This document shows positions 17,852-26,572 of a stretch of DNA of 64,000 nt, piece by piece. Source of the DNA: Massilia sp. CFBP 13721 (GTDB lineage Bacteria > Pseudomonadota > Gammaproteobacteria > Burkholderiales > Burkholderiaceae_D); contig NZ_JACYUY010000007.1 in assembly GCF_014842025.1 (NCBI RefSeq), forward strand, positions 62,001 through 126,000, read 5' to 3'. The translations under genes were made by a program, and so were the position numbers. The notes under the pieces are model-generated. The model did no database searches, was not told the DNA's origin, and saw nothing but the letters and a program-made list of their open reading frames with translations. How positions within the stretch are numbered: position 1 is the stretch's first letter; the number at the start of each line of letters is the position of its first letter.

Positions 17852-18382
17852 TTACTGAATGATAAACGAGGTAAACAATACGTCGGCCACGTCCTGTTCG
17901 TCGCCGCCTTCGTCGAACGGCACCTGCACCACGGCCTTGATCTCGGCCGCCAATTGCTGCTTGCCTTCGACCGTATTGATTTCCGACGCCTTTTTGCCCG
18001 ACAGCAGGAGCAGGACGCGGCTGCGCACCTTGGCCATGTTGTCCTTGATGAGCGCGACCTGTTCCGGCCCTTCAACCTGCAGTGTAAACTGCACTTGCAG
18101 GTATTGGTCGCCCGTCTCGGGCTGCAGGTTTACCGTAAACGCTTCGATCGGCACGTACTCGGCCTTGACGGCCTTGTCCTTCTTTTTCTTCTTCTTGGGC
18201 GCTTCTTCGGCATGCGCCGACTCGGCGTCGCCGCTGCCGTGCAGGAAGTACCAGCCGGCGCCGCCCCCACCGCCGAGCACGAGCACGCCCGCGATCGCCA
18301 TGATCATGAGCTTTTTCTTGGAGCCTGATGCTGGTGCTGCCTCCGCCTTCGGGTCAGCCTTCATTTTCGGATTCGCTTTCAT
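17852..18382 (-). CDS. fliL: Flagellar basal-body-associated protein FliL
   Basis: 176 residues. A Lys-rich cytoplasmic start is followed by one membrane helix (about 25-48, LMIMAIAGVLVLGGGGGAGW) and a periplasmic domain containing YVPIEAFTVNLQPETGDQYL and an ending VLFTSFIIQ. FliL surrounds stators and aids torque. A Lys-rich patch (KKKKKKDKAVK, about residues 65-75) precedes the folded domain. It is the first gene of the fliLMNOPQR transcript, with GAGGT 5 bases before the ATG and a sigma-70-like promoter upstream. Confidence 0.95.
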   Translation of the reverse strand: MKANPKMKADPKAEAAPASGSKKKLMIMAIAGVLVLGGGGGAGWYFLHGSGDAESAHAEEAPKKKKKKDKAVKAEYVPIEAFTVNLQPETGDQYLQVQFTLQVEGPEQVALIKDNMAKVRSRVLLLLSGKKASEINTVEGKQQLAAEIKAVVQVPFDEGGDEQDVADVLFTSFIIQ

Positions 18383-18419
18383 TTACCTCGGGTGCCTGAT
18401 GGGGGTGCGTGATTATGTC

Positions 18420-18447
18420 ATTATCGAGAAAAAATGCGCAGCGGCAA
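18420..18447 (-). promoter_or_regulatory. Sigma-70-like promoter for fliL-R
   Basis: Read on the minus strand, TTGCCG (18447-18442), a 16-base spacer, then GATAAT (18425-18420). Predicted transcription starts about 30 bases before the fliL ATG. The spacer is T-rich. It lies just downstream of the fliK terminator and the 18.5 kb palindrome, where a new transcript would be expected. Assigned by eye. Confidence 0.5.
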
Positions 18448-18512
18448 GCTTTGAAAAGAGCGGGGAAGGGGTGTCTGCTTGGGGGATGTGATGGTGGAGC
18501 ATGATCTGGGAC

Positions 18513-18543
18513 GTAGCGTGGGCGGGTTTCCCGCCCACCGTAC
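18513..18543. repeat. Single symmetric REP-like palindrome between fliK and fliL
   Basis: GTAGCGTGGGCGGG, loop TTT, CCCGCCCACCGTAC. Unlike other copies it is almost symmetric outside the stem too, with ACGTA on one side and TACGT on the other. It separates the two fli transcripts. No inverted partner is visible nearby. Confidence 0.8.
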
Positions 18544-18550
18544 GTCGCCA

Positions 18551-18578
18551 TAAAAAACGGCCGCACAATGGCGGCCGT
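18551..18578 (-). terminator. Intrinsic terminator after fliK
   Basis: On the minus strand an 8 bp stem ACGGCCGC / GCGGCCGT with a 6-base loop is followed directly by TTTTTTA. It lies 18 bases past the fliK stop, ending the fliF-K transcript. Confidence 0.88.
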
Positions 18579-18596
18579 AACGAATCGTTTTCCTGC

Positions 18597-19865
18597 TTAG
18601 GCAAACGTATCCACTGCTCCCGCCCCGCCGATAATGCGCGAACCTTGCCGCGGCGTCACGTCCGCCACGCTGCCATCGCCGCCATTCCCATTGCCGCCAC
18701 GACCGCCACCCGGACGGCCCGATCCCTGCCCATCCTGCCCCTGGCGGCCCTCGGCGCCGGCGTTCACGGTCGCATTGCCGAGCGCGATGCCGCTCTCGTT
18801 CATCATCTCGCGCAGGCGCGGCAAGGCGTTTTCCAGTGCCTGGCGCACTTCCAGCTGCTGCGACGAGAAGGTCACGCTGGCGAGGTCGTTCGACACGTTC
18901 AGCACCACCTGCACCGGACCGAGATCCGGCGGGTTCAGCTCGAGCGTGGCGCTCTGGTCTTCGCCGCCGACCATCCAGATTACTTTCTGGCCGACCTGGT
19001 TGTCCCAGGCCGGGGTGCCGACGCGCGCGCTCAGGCGGTCGGTCGGGGCGCTGCCGGCCGCTTGCGCGGTCTGCAGGGCGGTGGCCTGGGCCGTGAGGCT
19101 GGTCAAGGCCTCGGCCGGCGCGGGTTCCTTCATGCTGGCGGCGTGGACCGCACTGTCGCGCAAGGCGGACGCGAAGTCGGCGCGCTCGGCCGGCAACTTG
19201 CCGCTTTCGCCCATCTTGCCCATGTCGAGTGCACGCGGGTCGATGCCCGGCGCAGCCTTGTCCTGCGGCGCATCGGTTGCCGCGGCGAGGGCGTCTTCCG
19301 GCAGAACGCCGGCCTTGCCGCCGCTTTGCGCAAGCAGGTCGTCGGCTTGCGGCGCCGCAGCCTGGGTGGCAACCGGCGTCACCGGCGCGGCGGCCTGCTG
19401 CACCTGGTTGAAGCTGGCCACCAGCGCCAGCATGTCGACGACGGCGTCGGCGGCCTTGGCGTCCGGCGACGTTTCGGTTTCTTCGCCTTCCCCTTTGCCG
19501 GCTGCGGCCGTCTTGTCGGCGCTGCCTGCAGCATCGGCTTTCGAGGTCGAAGCAGGGTGCTCGGTTTCCTTCGCAGCCTGCTTGACCATCTCGCGCGAGG
19601 CAGGCTTCGGGTCGTTCGGCGCCGGCTTGGGAGCGGCCTGCGGCTTGGGCGCGGCGGCTTGCTGCGGCATGGCCGGCTGGGGCATGGCTGGCTGTGCCTG
19701 CGGGCGCACTAGCGCCTGGCGCTGTTCCATCTGGCGCTGCTCGATCTGACGGGTCAGCGTGGCGCCGAACTTCACGGCCTCGCTGTTGCCCGGCATCGTC
19801 GTGCGCAGGTTCGGCGCCGGGGCAGCGGGGGCGTTGAACTGGATCGGGAGGGAATTGGTGTGCAT
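18597..19865 (-). CDS. fliK: Flagellar hook-length control protein FliK
   Basis: 422 residues. The long N-terminal ruler region (about 1-290) is rich in Ala, Pro, Gln and Lys with low complexity. The C-terminal Flg_hook domain (about 300-385) contains WDNQVGQKVIWMV, the ATLELNPPDLGPVQVVLNV core and VRQALENALPRLREMM. FliK measures the hook and switches the export gate from hook to filament substrates by acting on FlhB. It ends the fliF-K transcript. A second FliK-like gene lies at 27.7 kb. Confidence 0.94.
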   Translation of the reverse strand: MHTNSLPIQFNAPAAPAPNLRTTMPGNSEAVKFGATLTRQIEQRQMEQRQALVRPQAQPAMPQPAMPQQAAAPKPQAAPKPAPNDPKPASREMVKQAAKETEHPASTSKADAAGSADKTAAAGKGEGEETETSPDAKAADAVVDMLALVASFNQVQQAAAPVTPVATQAAAPQADDLLAQSGGKAGVLPEDALAAATDAPQDKAAPGIDPRALDMGKMGESGKLPAERADFASALRDSAVHAASMKEPAPAEALTSLTAQATALQTAQAAGSAPTDRLSARVGTPAWDNQVGQKVIWMVGGEDQSATLELNPPDLGPVQVVLNVSNDLASVTFSSQQLEVRQALENALPRLREMMNESGIALGNATVNAGAEGRQGQDGQGSGRPGGGRGGNGNGGDGSVADVTPRQGSRIIGGAGAVDTFA

Positions 19866-19872
19866 GGTGGCT

Positions 19873-20313
19873 TTAGCGGTTGGTGCGGACGGTGCGTGCC
19901 GCGTGGTCGTCCATCATTTTCTGGTCGCGCTTGTTTTCGATTTTCAAGGCTTCGGCGGCGGCGCGGTCGTTCAGGGTGCGGTAGGACAGGCGCTTGCGTT
20001 CGCTTTCCTGCCAGGTCGTCTTTTCCAGCTCGCTCTTGTATTTCGCGTGTTTCACGACTTCCTGCTGGCCATTGATCGCGTTGTCGAGCTTGCCGACAAA
20101 GGCGACGAAATTGGCGTAAGCGAAGGGCGTGATGCCGTTCATCTGCGCCTGGTCGAGGCGGTTCGCGTAATCGTCGCGGTAACCAAGCAGCATGTTCAGT
20201 TTTTGTTGCGCATTCTCGACCTCTTTGAGGGCCGCGCCCAAGCGCTTGGCGGCATCGTCGGAATCGCGCTGCGCCAGTTCGATCAGTGTTTCAAGAGCGG
20301 AAGTATTTGCCAT
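19873..20313 (-). CDS. fliJ: Flagellar export chaperone FliJ
   Basis: 146 residues, almost entirely helical coiled coil, as expected of FliJ, the central stalk of the export ATPase. It starts MANTSALETLIELAQRDSDD and contains AQQKLNMLLGYRDDYANRL, a conserved FliJ stretch. It sits between fliI (33 bases) and fliK (7 bases). Confidence 0.95.
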   Translation of the reverse strand: MANTSALETLIELAQRDSDDAAKRLGAALKEVENAQQKLNMLLGYRDDYANRLDQAQMNGITPFAYANFVAFVGKLDNAINGQQEVVKHAKYKSELEKTTWQESERKRLSYRTLNDRAAAEALKIENKRDQKMMDDHAARTVRTNR

Positions 20314-20346
20314 GGTGAAAGTATAGCCAGGGCAAACTCAAACCGA

Positions 20347-21747
20347 TCAGCTGAACAGAGAGGTCAATTGCCCCAAGCTCTGGCCCATATTCGTGTTTTC
20401 GAAAATTTCCTGGCACAGGAATTCTTCGATCTGGGCGTTCAGGGCGATCGCCTGGTCCAGCACCGGGTCGCTGCCCGGGGCATAGGCGCCGACGCTGATC
20501 AGGTCGCGCGAACGCTGGTAACGCGAGTACAGCTGTTTCAGCTTGCGCGCGGCCAGCTGGTGCTCGTGCGTGGTAATGCCGTGCATGGCGCGGCTGATCG
20601 ATTGTTCGATGTCGATGGCCGGATAATGGCCGGCTTCGGCCAGGTGGCGGTTCAGGACGATGTGGCCATCCAGGATACCGCGCGCGGCATCCGCGATCGG
20701 GTCTTGTTGATCATCGCCCTCGGACAGCACGGTATAAAACGCGGTGATCGAACCGCCGCCTTCGAGCCCATTGCCGGCGCGCTCGACCAGCACCGGCAGC
20801 TTGGCGAACACCGAGGGTGGATAGCCTTTCGTCGCCGGCGGCTCGCCAATCGCCAGCGCGATTTCGCGCTGCGCCATCGCATAGCGGGTCAGCGAATCCA
20901 TAATCAAGAGCACGCTCTTGCCCTGGTCACGGAAGTGTTCGGCAATCGCCGTGGCATAGGCCGCGCCCTGCAGGCGCATCAGCGGCGGGCTGTCGGCCGG
21001 CGCGGCTACCACGGCCGAGCGCGCCATGCCTTCCGGCCCCAGGATCTGTTCGATGAATTCTTTCACCTCACGCCCGCGCTCGCCGATCAGGCCGACGACG
21101 ATCACGTCCGCCGTGGTGTAGCGCGCGATCATGCCAAGTAGCACCGATTTGCCGACGCCGGTACCGGCGAACAGGCCCAGGCGCTGGCCGCGGCCGACGG
21201 TCAGCATCGAATTGATGGCACGTACGCCGACGTCGAGCGTGTCCTTGATCGGCGCGCGGTCGAGCGGGTTGACGGGGCGGGCATTGATCGGCGCGACCTC
21301 GTCGGTGCCGAGCGGACCCTTGCCGTCGAGCGGACGGCCGGCGCCGTCGACCACGCGTCCGAGCAGGCTCCAGCCGACCGGCAGGTGGCGCGCGCGGTCG
21401 CTCGGACGGCGGCGCGGGTGGTTGACGGTGCCGGGACGCGGCACCGGGGTTTCGACCGGGAACACGCGCGAGCCGGGCACCACGCCTTCGACGTCGGATT
21501 GCGGCATCAGGAACAGGCGCTCGCCCTCGAAGCCGACCACTTCGGCCTCGATTTTCGCGCCGTTGGGCAGCGGGATGGTACAGGCGCTGCCGACTGCCAG
21601 GCGCAGGCCGACGCATTCCATCACCAGGCCGGCCACGCGCGTGACGCGGCCCGAGACCTGCATCGGCTCGACGAAATTCAGCAGCGAGTCGCAGTCGGAC
21701 AGGTAGGACTTCCAGCGCGCCGTGTGACGGTCCAGGTTGGAGGTCAT
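20347..21747 (-). CDS. fliI: Flagellum-specific ATP synthase FliI
   Basis: 466 residues from the ATG at 21747, which overlaps the fliH stop as TGATG; a GTG 12 bases upstream is also possible. The Walker A motif is [11 protein letters not shown] and the Walker B region reads [20 protein letters not shown], followed by [14 protein letters not shown], diagnostic of FliI/SctN export ATPases. It energises substrate unfolding at the export gate with FliH as regulator and FliJ as stalk. Confidence 0.97.
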   Translation of the reverse strand: MTSNLDRHTARWKSYLSDCDSLLNFVEPMQVSGRVTRVAGLVMECVGLRLAVGSACTIPLPNGAKIEAEVVGFEGERLFLMPQSDVEGVVPGSRVFPVETPVPRPGTVNHPRRRPSDRARHLPVGWSLLGRVVDGAGRPLDGKGPLGTDEVAPINARPVNPLDRAPIKDTLDVGVRAINSMLTVGRGQRLGLFAGTGVGKSVLLGMIARYTTADVIVVGLIGERGREVKEFIEQILGPEGMARSAVVAAPADSPPLMRLQGAAYATAIAEHFRDQGKSVLLIMDSLTRYAMAQREIALAIGEPPATKGYPPSVFAKLPVLVERAGNGLEGGGSITAFYTVLSEGDDQQDPIADAARGILDGHIVLNRHLAEAGHYPAIDIEQSISRAMHGITTHEHQLAARKLKQLYSRYQRSRDLISVGAYAPGSDPVLDQAIALNAQIEEFLCQEIFENTNMGQSLGQLTSLFS

Positions 21748-22487
21748 CAGCCCAGCCACTCGACGTTCTTGCCCAGCGCATGCGTCAGGCGTTCCCAGCG
21801 CGCGGCGGCCTGGGCATCGATCTGGTTGCTGGCGGTATCGACCTTGCAGCCGCCGCGGCCGATTTGCGGATCGGCCACCACGCGCCAGCCACCTTTATCG
21901 AGTTCGTCGGACAGGGCGGCGCGCACGATCTCGATGTCGTCCGGATTCAGCGCCAGGATCGCCGGCTGCTGCAGCACCGGCAGGTAATCGATCGCTTCGC
22001 GCACGATCGGGATGATCAGTTCGGGGCGCACCGTAAACGCGGTGCGCACCATCGAGCGCGCCAGGTGCAGGGCGAGGTCGAGCACGTCGGCGGCGATCGT
22101 TTCGTCGGCGGCGGTAACGGCGCCGCTGAAGCTGGCGGCCATGGCGCGCAGGGTCTCCATCTCGGCCGCCACTTCCTGGCGGCCGGCTTCATGGGCTTCG
22201 GCACGGCCGGCGGCGCGGCCTTCCGCGCGGCCTTCTTCCAGGCCCTCGGCATAACCCTCGGCGCGCGCGCCTTCGCGCAGCGCTTCGAGCTCGGCGGCGG
22301 TGGGGAATTGCATCGCCGGCGCCGCCTGGGCGGCCGGTACGTGGGGCGCAGCCGCGGCGGAGGCGGACGCCGCTGCGGCAGCCGCTCGCTCTTCGGCCTG
22401 GATGCGCGCCGCCAGCGAACTGGGCCGCTCGTCGCCGAAGGAGGTCATTTCCCAGCGCTTGAAGGCGCCCTGCGTGTCTTTGCTCAT
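21747..22487 (-). CDS. fliH: Flagellar assembly protein FliH
   Basis: 246 residues. The middle has the Gly repeat series [19 protein letters not shown] (GxxxG heptads, about 72-100) typical of FliH, followed by a helical V-ATPase-E-like C-terminal domain (about 120-240) with [20 protein letters not shown] and [12 protein letters not shown]. It regulates FliI and anchors it to FliN. The N-terminal region (about 35-65) is Ala-rich. Confidence 0.95.
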   Translation of the reverse strand: MSKDTQGAFKRWEMTSFGDERPSSLAARIQAEERAAAAAASASAAAAPHVPAAQAAPAMQFPTAAELEALREGARAEGYAEGLEEGRAEGRAAGRAEAHEAGRQEVAAEMETLRAMAASFSGAVTAADETIAADVLDLALHLARSMVRTAFTVRPELIIPIVREAIDYLPVLQQPAILALNPDDIEIVRAALSDELDKGGWRVVADPQIGRGGCKVDTASNQIDAQAAARWERLTHALGKNVEWLG

Positions 22488-22506
22488 CTGTACCTGACTC
22501 TACCGG

Positions 22507-23511
22507 TTAAACGAAGGAATCGTCGCCCTTGCCACCCAACACGATCTGCCCTTCGTCGGCCAGGCGGCGCACGATTTGCAGAATCTGCTTCTGCTGCGCT
22601 TCCACTTCCGACAAGCGTACCGGACCTTTCGATTCCAGGTCTTCCCGCATCATTTCGCTGGCGCGCTGGCTCATGTTGCGGAAGATTTTCTCACGCAAGT
22701 CCTGGGAAGCGCCTTTCAGCGCGATGATCAGCATGTCCGACTGCACTTCGCGCAGCAGCAACTGGATGCCGCGGTCGTCGATGTCGATGACGTTGTCGAA
22801 CACGAACATCTCGTCCATGATCTTCTGCGCCATGTCGTTGTCGTAGTTCTTGATGTTTTCCATCACCGCGCTTTCCTGCTCGCCGGCCATGAAGTTCAGG
22901 ATCTCGGCCGCGGTGCGCACGCCGCCGAGCGACGACTTTTTAATATGCTCGTTACCCGACAGCAGCTTGGTCAGCACGTCGTTCAGCTCGCGCAATGCGG
23001 CCGGCTGCACGCCGTCCAGCGTGGCGATGCGCAGCACGACGTCGTTGCGCAGGCGGTCCGAAAAGTGGCTCAGGATCTCGCAGGCCTGGTCGCGCTCGAG
23101 GTGCACCAGGATGGTGGCGATGATCTGCGGGTGCTCGTTGCGGATCAGTTCCGACACCGATTGCGCGTCCATCCACTTCAGGCTTTCGATGCCCGAGGCG
23201 TCCTTGCCGCCCAAAATGCGGTTCAGCAGCACGGCGGCCTTGTCGTCGCCCAGCGCCTTGGTCAGCACTTCGCGGATGTATTCGTCCGAATCGAGGCCGA
23301 CCGTCGAGTGGGCGTCGGCTTCGTCGCGGAACGATTCCAGCACGCTAACCACCTGCTCGTGCTGCACCGATTTCATCGCCGCCATCGCCGCGCCGAGTTT
23401 CAGCACTTCGCGCGGGCCCAGGAATTTCATGACTTCGGCCGCTTCCTCCTCGCCCATGGCGAGCATCAGGATTGCCGCTTTGGTGATGCCGTCCTTGTCC
23501 TTGTCGCTCAT
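22507..23511 (-). CDS. fliG: Flagellar motor switch protein FliG
   Basis: 334 residues from ATG 23511, which overlaps the fliF stop (TAATG); a longer in-frame start at 23529 lies inside fliF and is rejected. It contains KAAILMLAMGEEEAAEVMKF, EHPQIIATILVHLERDQACE and the C-terminal torque helix region with MFVFDNVIDIDDRGIQ and LLREVQSDMLIIALKGA. FliG transmits stator force and connects the MS ring to the C ring. Confidence 0.97.
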   Translation of the reverse strand: MSDKDKDGITKAAILMLAMGEEEAAEVMKFLGPREVLKLGAAMAAMKSVQHEQVVSVLESFRDEADAHSTVGLDSDEYIREVLTKALGDDKAAVLLNRILGGKDASGIESLKWMDAQSVSELIRNEHPQIIATILVHLERDQACEILSHFSDRLRNDVVLRIATLDGVQPAALRELNDVLTKLLSGNEHIKKSSLGGVRTAAEILNFMAGEQESAVMENIKNYDNDMAQKIMDEMFVFDNVIDIDDRGIQLLLREVQSDMLIIALKGASQDLREKIFRNMSQRASEMMREDLESKGPVRLSEVEAQQKQILQIVRRLADEGQIVLGGKGDDSFV

Positions 23512-25208
23512 TATTCCTGTCCCACCCATGCCTTGATTACGTTTGCCACGATGCGCGGATCATTCTTCGCCATCTCTTTTGCCATCGCCAGGTTGGCGCG
23601 GTAACTGCGCTCCCGCGGTGCTTCCTCTTCCTCGAGCGGCATGCCGTCCGGTCCCAGCGCCGGCTTGCCGTCGAGGGCGACGATCGCATCTTCGTCGTCT
23701 TCGTCGTCGTCCTTCTTGTCGGCTTCCGGCTCGGCGGTCGCTTCGTCGAACTTGCGCACCACGGGGCGCAGCAGCGGGCGCAGGATGCGGAAGTACAGGA
23801 AGGCGAGCACGGCGGCGATCAGCAGGTATTTACCGATCTGCATCGCCAGCGGCAGGTTGGCCGGGTCCTTGTACCAGTCCGGACCATTCTCGTCCGGGCG
23901 GTCGACGCCGTCGAACGGGGCATTTGCCACGTTCATGGTGTCGCCGCGCGCCTGCGAGTAACCCATCGCCTGTTTCACCAGCTCGTTGATCTGCGCGACT
24001 TCGGCCGCGGCCAGCGGTTTCACGGTAATCTTGCCGGTGTTCGGGTCAACCGAACGGCGGTAATTCACCACCACGCCCACCGTCAGGCGCTTGATGCCGC
24101 CCATCGGACGCTGCTCGTAGCGGATCGTCTTGTCGAGCTCGTAGTTGGTGGTGGCATTCTTGCTGGCCGGGCCGGTGGTCGTCTGCGGCGCGGCGGCCGG
24201 GGCGCCACCGTCGAGCGGGGCGGTGGCCACGCCCGGCGGCTGGTTCGACAGCGCGCCCGGGATGCCGTTGGCCGGGCCGGTCGTGGCGCCAGTCTGCTCC
24301 GAGGTCTGCTGGCTGCGGATCGCCTGCGGCTCCGGCGGCGAATTCGGCTTGTACATCTCGGCAGCGGTGTCGACCTGGGCGAAATCGACTTCGGCGGTCG
24401 CTTCGGCGCGCACGTTGCCCTTGCCGACGATCGGGGTGATCAGCGATTCGACCTGCTTGATGATGTTCTGCTGCACCTGCTCGACGTACTTCAACTGGGT
24501 GGCGTCGAGCTGTTTGTTCAAGCCATTCTGCTTCGGCTGCTCGGACAGCAGGTTGCCGTTCTGGTCGACCACGGTGACGTTGCCGATGGTCAGTTCAGGA
24601 ATGCTCGACGCCACCAGGTGCACGATGGCGCTGACCTGGCCCGGATCGAGCGCACGGCCCGACTGCAGGTTCAGCAGGACGGAAGCGGTCGGCTTTTGCT
24701 GGTCGCGCACGAATACCGACGGCTTCGGCAGCGCCAGGTGCACGCGCGCGCCGGCCACCGAGCCGAGCGACTGGATCGAACGGGCCAGCTCGCCTTCGAG
24801 CGAACGCTGGTAATTGACTTGCTCGAGGAACTGGGAGACGCCCAGCTTCTGGTTTTCCATCAGCTCGAAGCCGACGTTGCCGCCTTTCGGCAGACCCTGC
24901 GAAGCGAGTTTCAGGCGCAGGTCGGGGACCTGCTCGGCCGGCACAAGGATCGCGGTGCCGCCTTCGGAAAATTTATACTTCACGCCCATCTGGTCGAGCG
25001 CGGCGGTGAGGGCGCCGCCATCCTTGTCGCTGTAGTTGGCATACAGCACGCGGTAATCCGGAGTACTGCTCCACATCCAGATCGCCACGACAACGGCCAA
25101 CACGGCCGCCACGCCACCGCCGATGAGCACGTTGCGGCCCATCGGGGTTTTCAGGAACGGTTGTGGAGCAGCAGGATTGTCGAGCAGGTCGTCGGCGGTC
25201 GCGGCCAT
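23511..25208 (-). CDS. fliF: Flagellar MS-ring protein FliF
   Basis: 565 residues from ATG 25208; upstream in-frame codons do not resemble FliF. Membrane helices lie at about 25-45 (NVLIGGGVAAVLAVVVAIWM) and about 450-470 (YLLIAAVLAFLYFRI). The periplasmic part has VLYANYSDKDGGALTAALDQ, and LARSIQSLGSVAGARVHLAL and PKPSVFVRDQQKPTASVLL (ring-building motifs). The acidic C-terminal tail ends in the FliG-binding stretch DPRIVANVIKAWVGQE. No clear Shine-Dalgarno is seen. It is divergent from fliE. Confidence 0.96.
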   Translation of the reverse strand: MAATADDLLDNPAAPQPFLKTPMGRNVLIGGGVAAVLAVVVAIWMWSSTPDYRVLYANYSDKDGGALTAALDQMGVKYKFSEGGTAILVPAEQVPDLRLKLASQGLPKGGNVGFELMENQKLGVSQFLEQVNYQRSLEGELARSIQSLGSVAGARVHLALPKPSVFVRDQQKPTASVLLNLQSGRALDPGQVSAIVHLVASSIPELTIGNVTVVDQNGNLLSEQPKQNGLNKQLDATQLKYVEQVQQNIIKQVESLITPIVGKGNVRAEATAEVDFAQVDTAAEMYKPNSPPEPQAIRSQQTSEQTGATTGPANGIPGALSNQPPGVATAPLDGGAPAAAPQTTTGPASKNATTNYELDKTIRYEQRPMGGIKRLTVGVVVNYRRSVDPNTGKITVKPLAAAEVAQINELVKQAMGYSQARGDTMNVANAPFDGVDRPDENGPDWYKDPANLPLAMQIGKYLLIAAVLAFLYFRILRPLLRPVVRKFDEATAEPEADKKDDDEDDEDAIVALDGKPALGPDGMPLEEEEAPRERSYRANLAMAKEMAKNDPRIVANVIKAWVGQE

Positions 25209-25396
25209 GTTTGTCCAGGGGAGAAAGGAGATCAGGACCGGATTATGAAGCCACACGGCAACATTCAAACGCGGGAATAGGGGCCGCTTTCCCCTCCTGC
25301 TCGAACGAGCCGCTTGCATGGGGACTGGTAACCTGTAAGCCTGACATCGCTCCGGTACACCTTGCCGGGGCACGCACGAACATACCAGGAGAACCC

Positions 25397-25786
25397 ATGA
25401 GCATAGGCGGAATCGGCGGCATCGACGGCAGCCGCATCGAGGCGATGATGGCCCAGCTCAAGGCTGCCGCCACCAAGCCGGCCGCGCCTTCGCTGGCCCC
25501 CGGCGGCCCCGGCGCCCTGGGCGGACTCGGCGGCGGCGGCGCCGTCAACGAAGGCCCGTCGAAGGTCAGCTTCTCCGACGCGTTGAAAAATTCGCTCGAA
25601 CAGGTCAGCAACTCCCAGAAGCACGCCGAAGAACTCGGCCAGAAATTCGCCATGGGCGACGACAGCGTCAGCCTGTCCGACACCATGATCGCCATGCAAA
25701 AGTCGAGCATCGCTTTCCAGGCGACTGTGCAGGTGCGCAACAAGCTGGTGTCGGCGTATCATGAGATCATGAACATGCAGGTGTGA
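25397..25786 (+). CDS. fliE: Flagellar hook-basal body complex protein FliE
   Basis: 129 residues. The C-terminal half has KVSFSDALKNSLEQVSNSQK and AMQKSSIAFQATVQVRNKLV followed by AYHEIMNMQV, the FliE signature; the N-terminal half carries a Pro/Gly-rich linker. FliE joins the MS ring to the rod. ATG 25397 has AGGAG 5 bases upstream; the open frame upstream to 25163 is non-coding. It is divergent from fliF across 188 bases and followed by a terminator. Confidence 0.96.
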   Translation: MSIGGIGGIDGSRIEAMMAQLKAAATKPAAPSLAPGGPGALGGLGGGGAVNEGPSKVSFSDALKNSLEQVSNSQKHAEELGQKFAMGDDSVSLSDTMIAMQKSSIAFQATVQVRNKLVSAYHEIMNMQV

Positions 25787-25806
25787 TCGGATTGATCGCA
25801 TCATGC

Positions 25807-25850
25807 AAAAGGGCTGCGTTCTGTAAGAGAATGCGGCCCTTTTGCTTTTG
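25807..25850 (+). terminator. Intrinsic terminator after fliE
   Basis: A 16 bp stem, AAAAGGGCTGCGTTCT paired with AGAATGCGGCCCTTTT through two G-T wobbles, has a GTAAG loop (25807-25843) and a T-rich tail TTTTGCTTTTG. It starts 20 bases after the fliE stop and abuts the left REP of the RAYT element. Confidence 0.9.
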
Positions 25851-25876
25851 TAGGGTGGGCACTTGTGCCCACGCGG
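25850..25876 (+). repeat. REP hairpin, left flank of the RAYT gene
   Basis: GTAGGGTGGGCAC, loop TT, GTGCCCACGCGG. An 8 bp perfect stem GTGGGCAC/GTGCCCAC sits behind the GTAG head. It is the inverted partner of 26546-26572 and lies 26 bases beyond the RAYT stop. Confidence 0.92.
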
Positions 25877-25901
25877 TCGGACTCACGCACACCACCATCG
25901 C

Positions 25902-26441
25902 CTACTCGATCAACATCCCCGCGATCTCATCCGACCTACCCCAATCCCGCGCATACATTCCGTCACGCACATACCGATGAAACGTCGAATGTGGCCAATC
26001 CATGACCCGTTCGACATACCCATGCTTCACCGGGTTGAAATGAATGTAATCCATGTGCCGTTCAAAATCCTCGTCGTTACGAATTTGATGCTCCCAGAAG
26101 CGCCGCTGCCAGATGGTCGACTCGCGTCGATTCCGACGCGATGGTGTCGAGATCGCATCATTGTGCAGAACGTGGGAGGAGTAGCTTGATACGTAGCGTT
26201 TGATGGTCGCCCAGCGGGTCGAGTAATCGACATCGTTCTCCGGCAGAGTCCAGATGCAATGCATGTGATCAGGTAGCAGGATCCACGCATCGATAACAAA
26301 CGGACGGATGCCACGAACAAACCGGATCGCTTGTGCGAGGTTCGATCGGATTAACGGGTTGCAAAAAATCGGGCGCCGGCGATGCGCGACGACCGTGAAG
26401 AAGTAAGTAGAGCCAGTGAGAAGGCGGCGGTAGCGTGACAT
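25902..26441 (-). CDS. rayT: REP-associated tyrosine transposase (RAYT)
   Basis: 179 residues, a single-domain Y1 HUH nuclease of the TnpA_REP family. The metal-binding HUH motif is HMH within ILLPDHMHCIWTLP (about residues 57-70), and the catalytic Tyr is in HMDYIHFNPVKHGYV (about 130-145). RAYTs bind and cleave single-stranded REP hairpins at a 5' GTAG/GGAG tetranucleotide. Here the gene is bracketed by two inverted GTAG-headed hairpins with identical stems (25850-25876 and 26546-26572). RAYTs are normally single-copy, vertically inherited genes, domesticated rather than proliferating. The start ATG at 26441 gives MSRYRRLLTGSTYFFTVV, as in the family. Confidence 0.95.
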   Translation of the reverse strand: MSRYRRLLTGSTYFFTVVAHRRRPIFCNPLIRSNLAQAIRFVRGIRPFVIDAWILLPDHMHCIWTLPENDVDYSTRWATIKRYVSSYSSHVLHNDAISTPSRRNRRESTIWQRRFWEHQIRNDEDFERHMDYIHFNPVKHGYVERVMDWPHSTFHRYVRDGMYARDWGRSDEIAGMLIE

Positions 26442-26545
26442 GGTGCGGCATCGTAGTGCGGCACCAGGCGGTTATGGATGTGTTGGATCAATCGTGACGC
26501 AGACAGGGCCAATGTGCAGGAGCAGGAGGGTTGCAGAATGTGAGA

Positions 26546-26572
26546 CCGCGTGGGCACGAGTGCCCACCCTAC
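26546..26572 (-). repeat. REP hairpin, right flank of the RAYT gene; overlaps ycgR stop
   Basis: In minus-strand sense GTAGGGTGGGCAC, loop TC, GTGCCCACGCGG. The stem is identical to the left copy at 25850. The TAG of its GTAG head (26571-26569) is the stop codon of ycgR. Confidence 0.92.
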
